64,000 nucleotides of DNA from Otis tarda. Lineage: Eukaryota > Chordata > Aves > Otidiformes > Otididae. Below are positions 62,001 to 64,000 of this stretch, piece by piece. The stretch lies in the NCBI GenBank assembly GCA_026413225.1, contig CM048591.1:73868052-73932051 (forward strand). The letters run 5' to 3'. A program made the translations under genes and the position numbers. The notes under the pieces are model-generated. The model was given only the letters and a program-made list of their open reading frames with translations, had not been told where the DNA came from and made no database searches. Every line of letters begins with the position of its first letter. Positions within the stretch are counted from its first letter, which is position 1.

Positions 62001-64000
62001 ATCTTTGAGAAGCTCCATCATCAAAATGTTAGATGATAACTTGATACATTTTAAAATGCTGAATAGATTAAACTTTTTTTCAGTTACAAATATAGAATTT
62101 GTCTTTAGAAAATGTTAGATTTTAAATCAGCTTCCAGCACTATCCTGAATTTCCAGGTAGTATACTGATTTCCTTGTGGAAGACAACCGTATGGTAAGAA
62201 CCAATAGCAAAACTCTTTTTAAGGCATTCAAGGATGCAAATCAGGCTGTGTGCAGCACATACTTCTTAATAATAAGGAAAAGGATAAACTGGAAATATGC
62301 GTTCTTGTGAAAAAAAAAAAACATAATTCTATTTTTAGAACAGTTTTTAAGGGGTTTCCCTCAGGCTTTCTATTTTACTTAAGAACAGAGCTGGCTTTCT
62401 TGCTTAAGCAGTATAAGTTTCCTGGATTTAATCCACTCTTTTTCTTTTTGAATGTTGCAAATTTTTTGCAGGTTTCTAGCATTACTGTCATTATAGAAAT
62501 AAATAATTCTGACAGATCTGACCTGACGTATCTTTTATGACACCACTGGGTTATTAATGAAAAGAGAAAAAAAAATCAGTGGGGCTCACATTTGAACTAA
62601 AATTGAATTTCTACTACAGAAATATTTTTATATGTCCAAATGCAAACCAATTTGCTGTCTGCTTGTTCCTACCATCCTGCTTGGCAGTTAACAAATGGAA
62701 AAGCTAAGAATAAGTGGCAGAGAGACTATACAGTTTCTGTACTTTCCCAGAAACTTTCTCTTTACTTTAGTGCTTTGTCTTCATAGTTCCTTCATCTGAT
62801 TTGTGATTAACTCCTTGTGCACTCTAGGTTTTCAGAAATTGCCTAAGTAGCCATAGTTTGAGTTTAACACATCCTTAGGAATATGACTAGCAATTCTGTT
62901 GTATTTATTTAGCTTCAAGTTGGTGGCATGCTCCTTGATGAGTCCCTGAACATTGGCTAAGCAGTCTTTATTTTTATAAATACTTATGAAGAAATGTTGG
63001 CTTCTTTTTTTATGGGGTATTATGTAATCTGAATTAGCAAACAAACAGGGTCTAGAGGAATTGCTTTAAATGCTCAAGAGCCCATCTTCTCCATGGGGAC
63101 TTCAGGGAGTTAACTTTTTCCCAGCAGTGGGATTTCAATTCTATGTGAGGGGTGTTCTGGAGATTTTTCAGAGACATTTTTCAGAGGCAATACTGCCATG
63201 GGCTGCAGGAATTGAAGGCTGACAGCTCTTTGAGTGCTGTTTTTATTTTCACACCCTGCCCCACAACTTAAGAGGCATTTAGCACCTACCCATCACAACT
63301 ATGTTAGGCCACGGCTATCAACCCTATTTCTCTAGTCTAGAAAGAAGTTAAAGTCAGCATTTTCATACCCGTGTTTCTGTGTTGTATTGGGGCTTCTCTT
63401 ATGTGGCTGCTCTAACGTGGTCTCAGGGGCATCAGTGACCACCTGAAGCTTGGGATTAATGGGTTAGCAGTGCCTGTATATGCCTCTCCTTCACGCCTGT
63501 TCTCCTGGCAGTCTAAACCTGTGCCAAGCCGAATTAAGCATAGTGTGGGGACATTAGACTAGAAATTCATGAAACTGGGAGATCTTCCAATAGCCATTCT
63601 GACAGATCTACGGCTTTGCATTCTCTTTATGCTTCTTAGATAGAGGTAAAGGATGTGGAAAAAAATTGGAACACTGACTTCATGCTCAATGTCTCCGTTA
63701 CCTTTACAAGAGAGGTGACAAGAAGATACAGTAGGAAGAAGTCGTTAAGATATTGCCATTATGGAAAACCACAAGAACGATCATGACAGAACGATGAGTA
63801 GACAAGGCTCTGCATAAGATAAACTACTTCAGCATCCATTTGCAAAATTATCTTATCTGAAAATGTTTAAGCATGTGCCCTTAAAAATCTCTCACAACTA
63901 TCTCCAGAATTGGTAGGGTTAATAGGAAGATGCAGGATTAACTATATCAAACCATCTCCTCTTTTGAATGAACAGCGATAAACTTCTAAGTACTACTGGA
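59083..64000. other. Non-genic right end of the window
   Basis: AT-rich, unique-looking DNA without an assignable exon. A T-tract lies near 59512-59524. Two blocks (about 59760-59900 and 61180-61480) are rich in TAAT-type words and are proposed as candidate conserved elements. A pyrimidine tract ending TTTCTAG at about 61859 precedes an open frame (61870-62118), but no protein is recognised. Confidence 0.5.

Noticed and set aside
61860..62118. Exon-like frame after TTTCCCTCCTTATTTCTAG
   Set aside because: The acceptor is good, but the frame gives no recognisable protein and the only nearby donor (CTGGTAATT) is weak; not enough for an exon call.
1..64000. CRISPR array, tRNA or rRNA genes, or a bacterial or viral gene cluster
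   Set aside because: No regularly spaced direct repeats with unique spacers, no cloverleaf-like sequence noticed, and no dense long open frames on either strand.

Overview
The window looks like nuclear DNA from a bird, most likely neoavian. The evidence is several truncated CR1 LINEs whose 3' tails carry the 8-bp ATTCTATG-type repeats, a scrap resembling a common avian endogenous-retrovirus LTR, a few ancient MIR-like SINE relics, and a CpG-poor, AT-leaning background that contrasts sharply with one CpG island. There are no signs of bacterial or viral gene organisation: no long open frames, no operons, no CRISPR array, no tRNA or rRNA.

Layout. Positions 1 to about 830 are a CpG island cut by the left edge, with GC boxes, two G-quadruplex-prone blocks, short GC-rich repeats and a good minus-strand splice donor. 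It is best read as the promoter and non-coding first exon of a gene running leftwards out of the window. From about 830 to 64000 I find no exon I can assign to a known protein. This stretch is intergenic, a very large intron of an unseen plus-strand gene, or both. Inside it are four clear CR1 copies, all with their sense strand on minus (21388-21737, 35817-36980, 38424-38545, 47674-48051), one older plus-strand CR1 scrap near 10573, three MIR-like relics, microsatellites, homopolymer tracts and several small local duplications. The longest CR1, about 1.16 kb, keeps a broken piece of reverse transcriptase.

Interpretation. No set of genes works together here. What merits a second look is regulatory or structural: the promoter island, a few AT-rich, repeat-free blocks dense in homeodomain, POU, SOX or AP-1-like words that could be conserved enhancers, an imperfect hairpin with an octamer motif at 52249-52306, tandem and palindromic local duplications, and a GC-richer block at about 57110-57960. 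I did not find a convincing previously undescribed system. Most open frames of 60-150 codons here are chance frames, and the enhancer suggestions need cross-species alignment.
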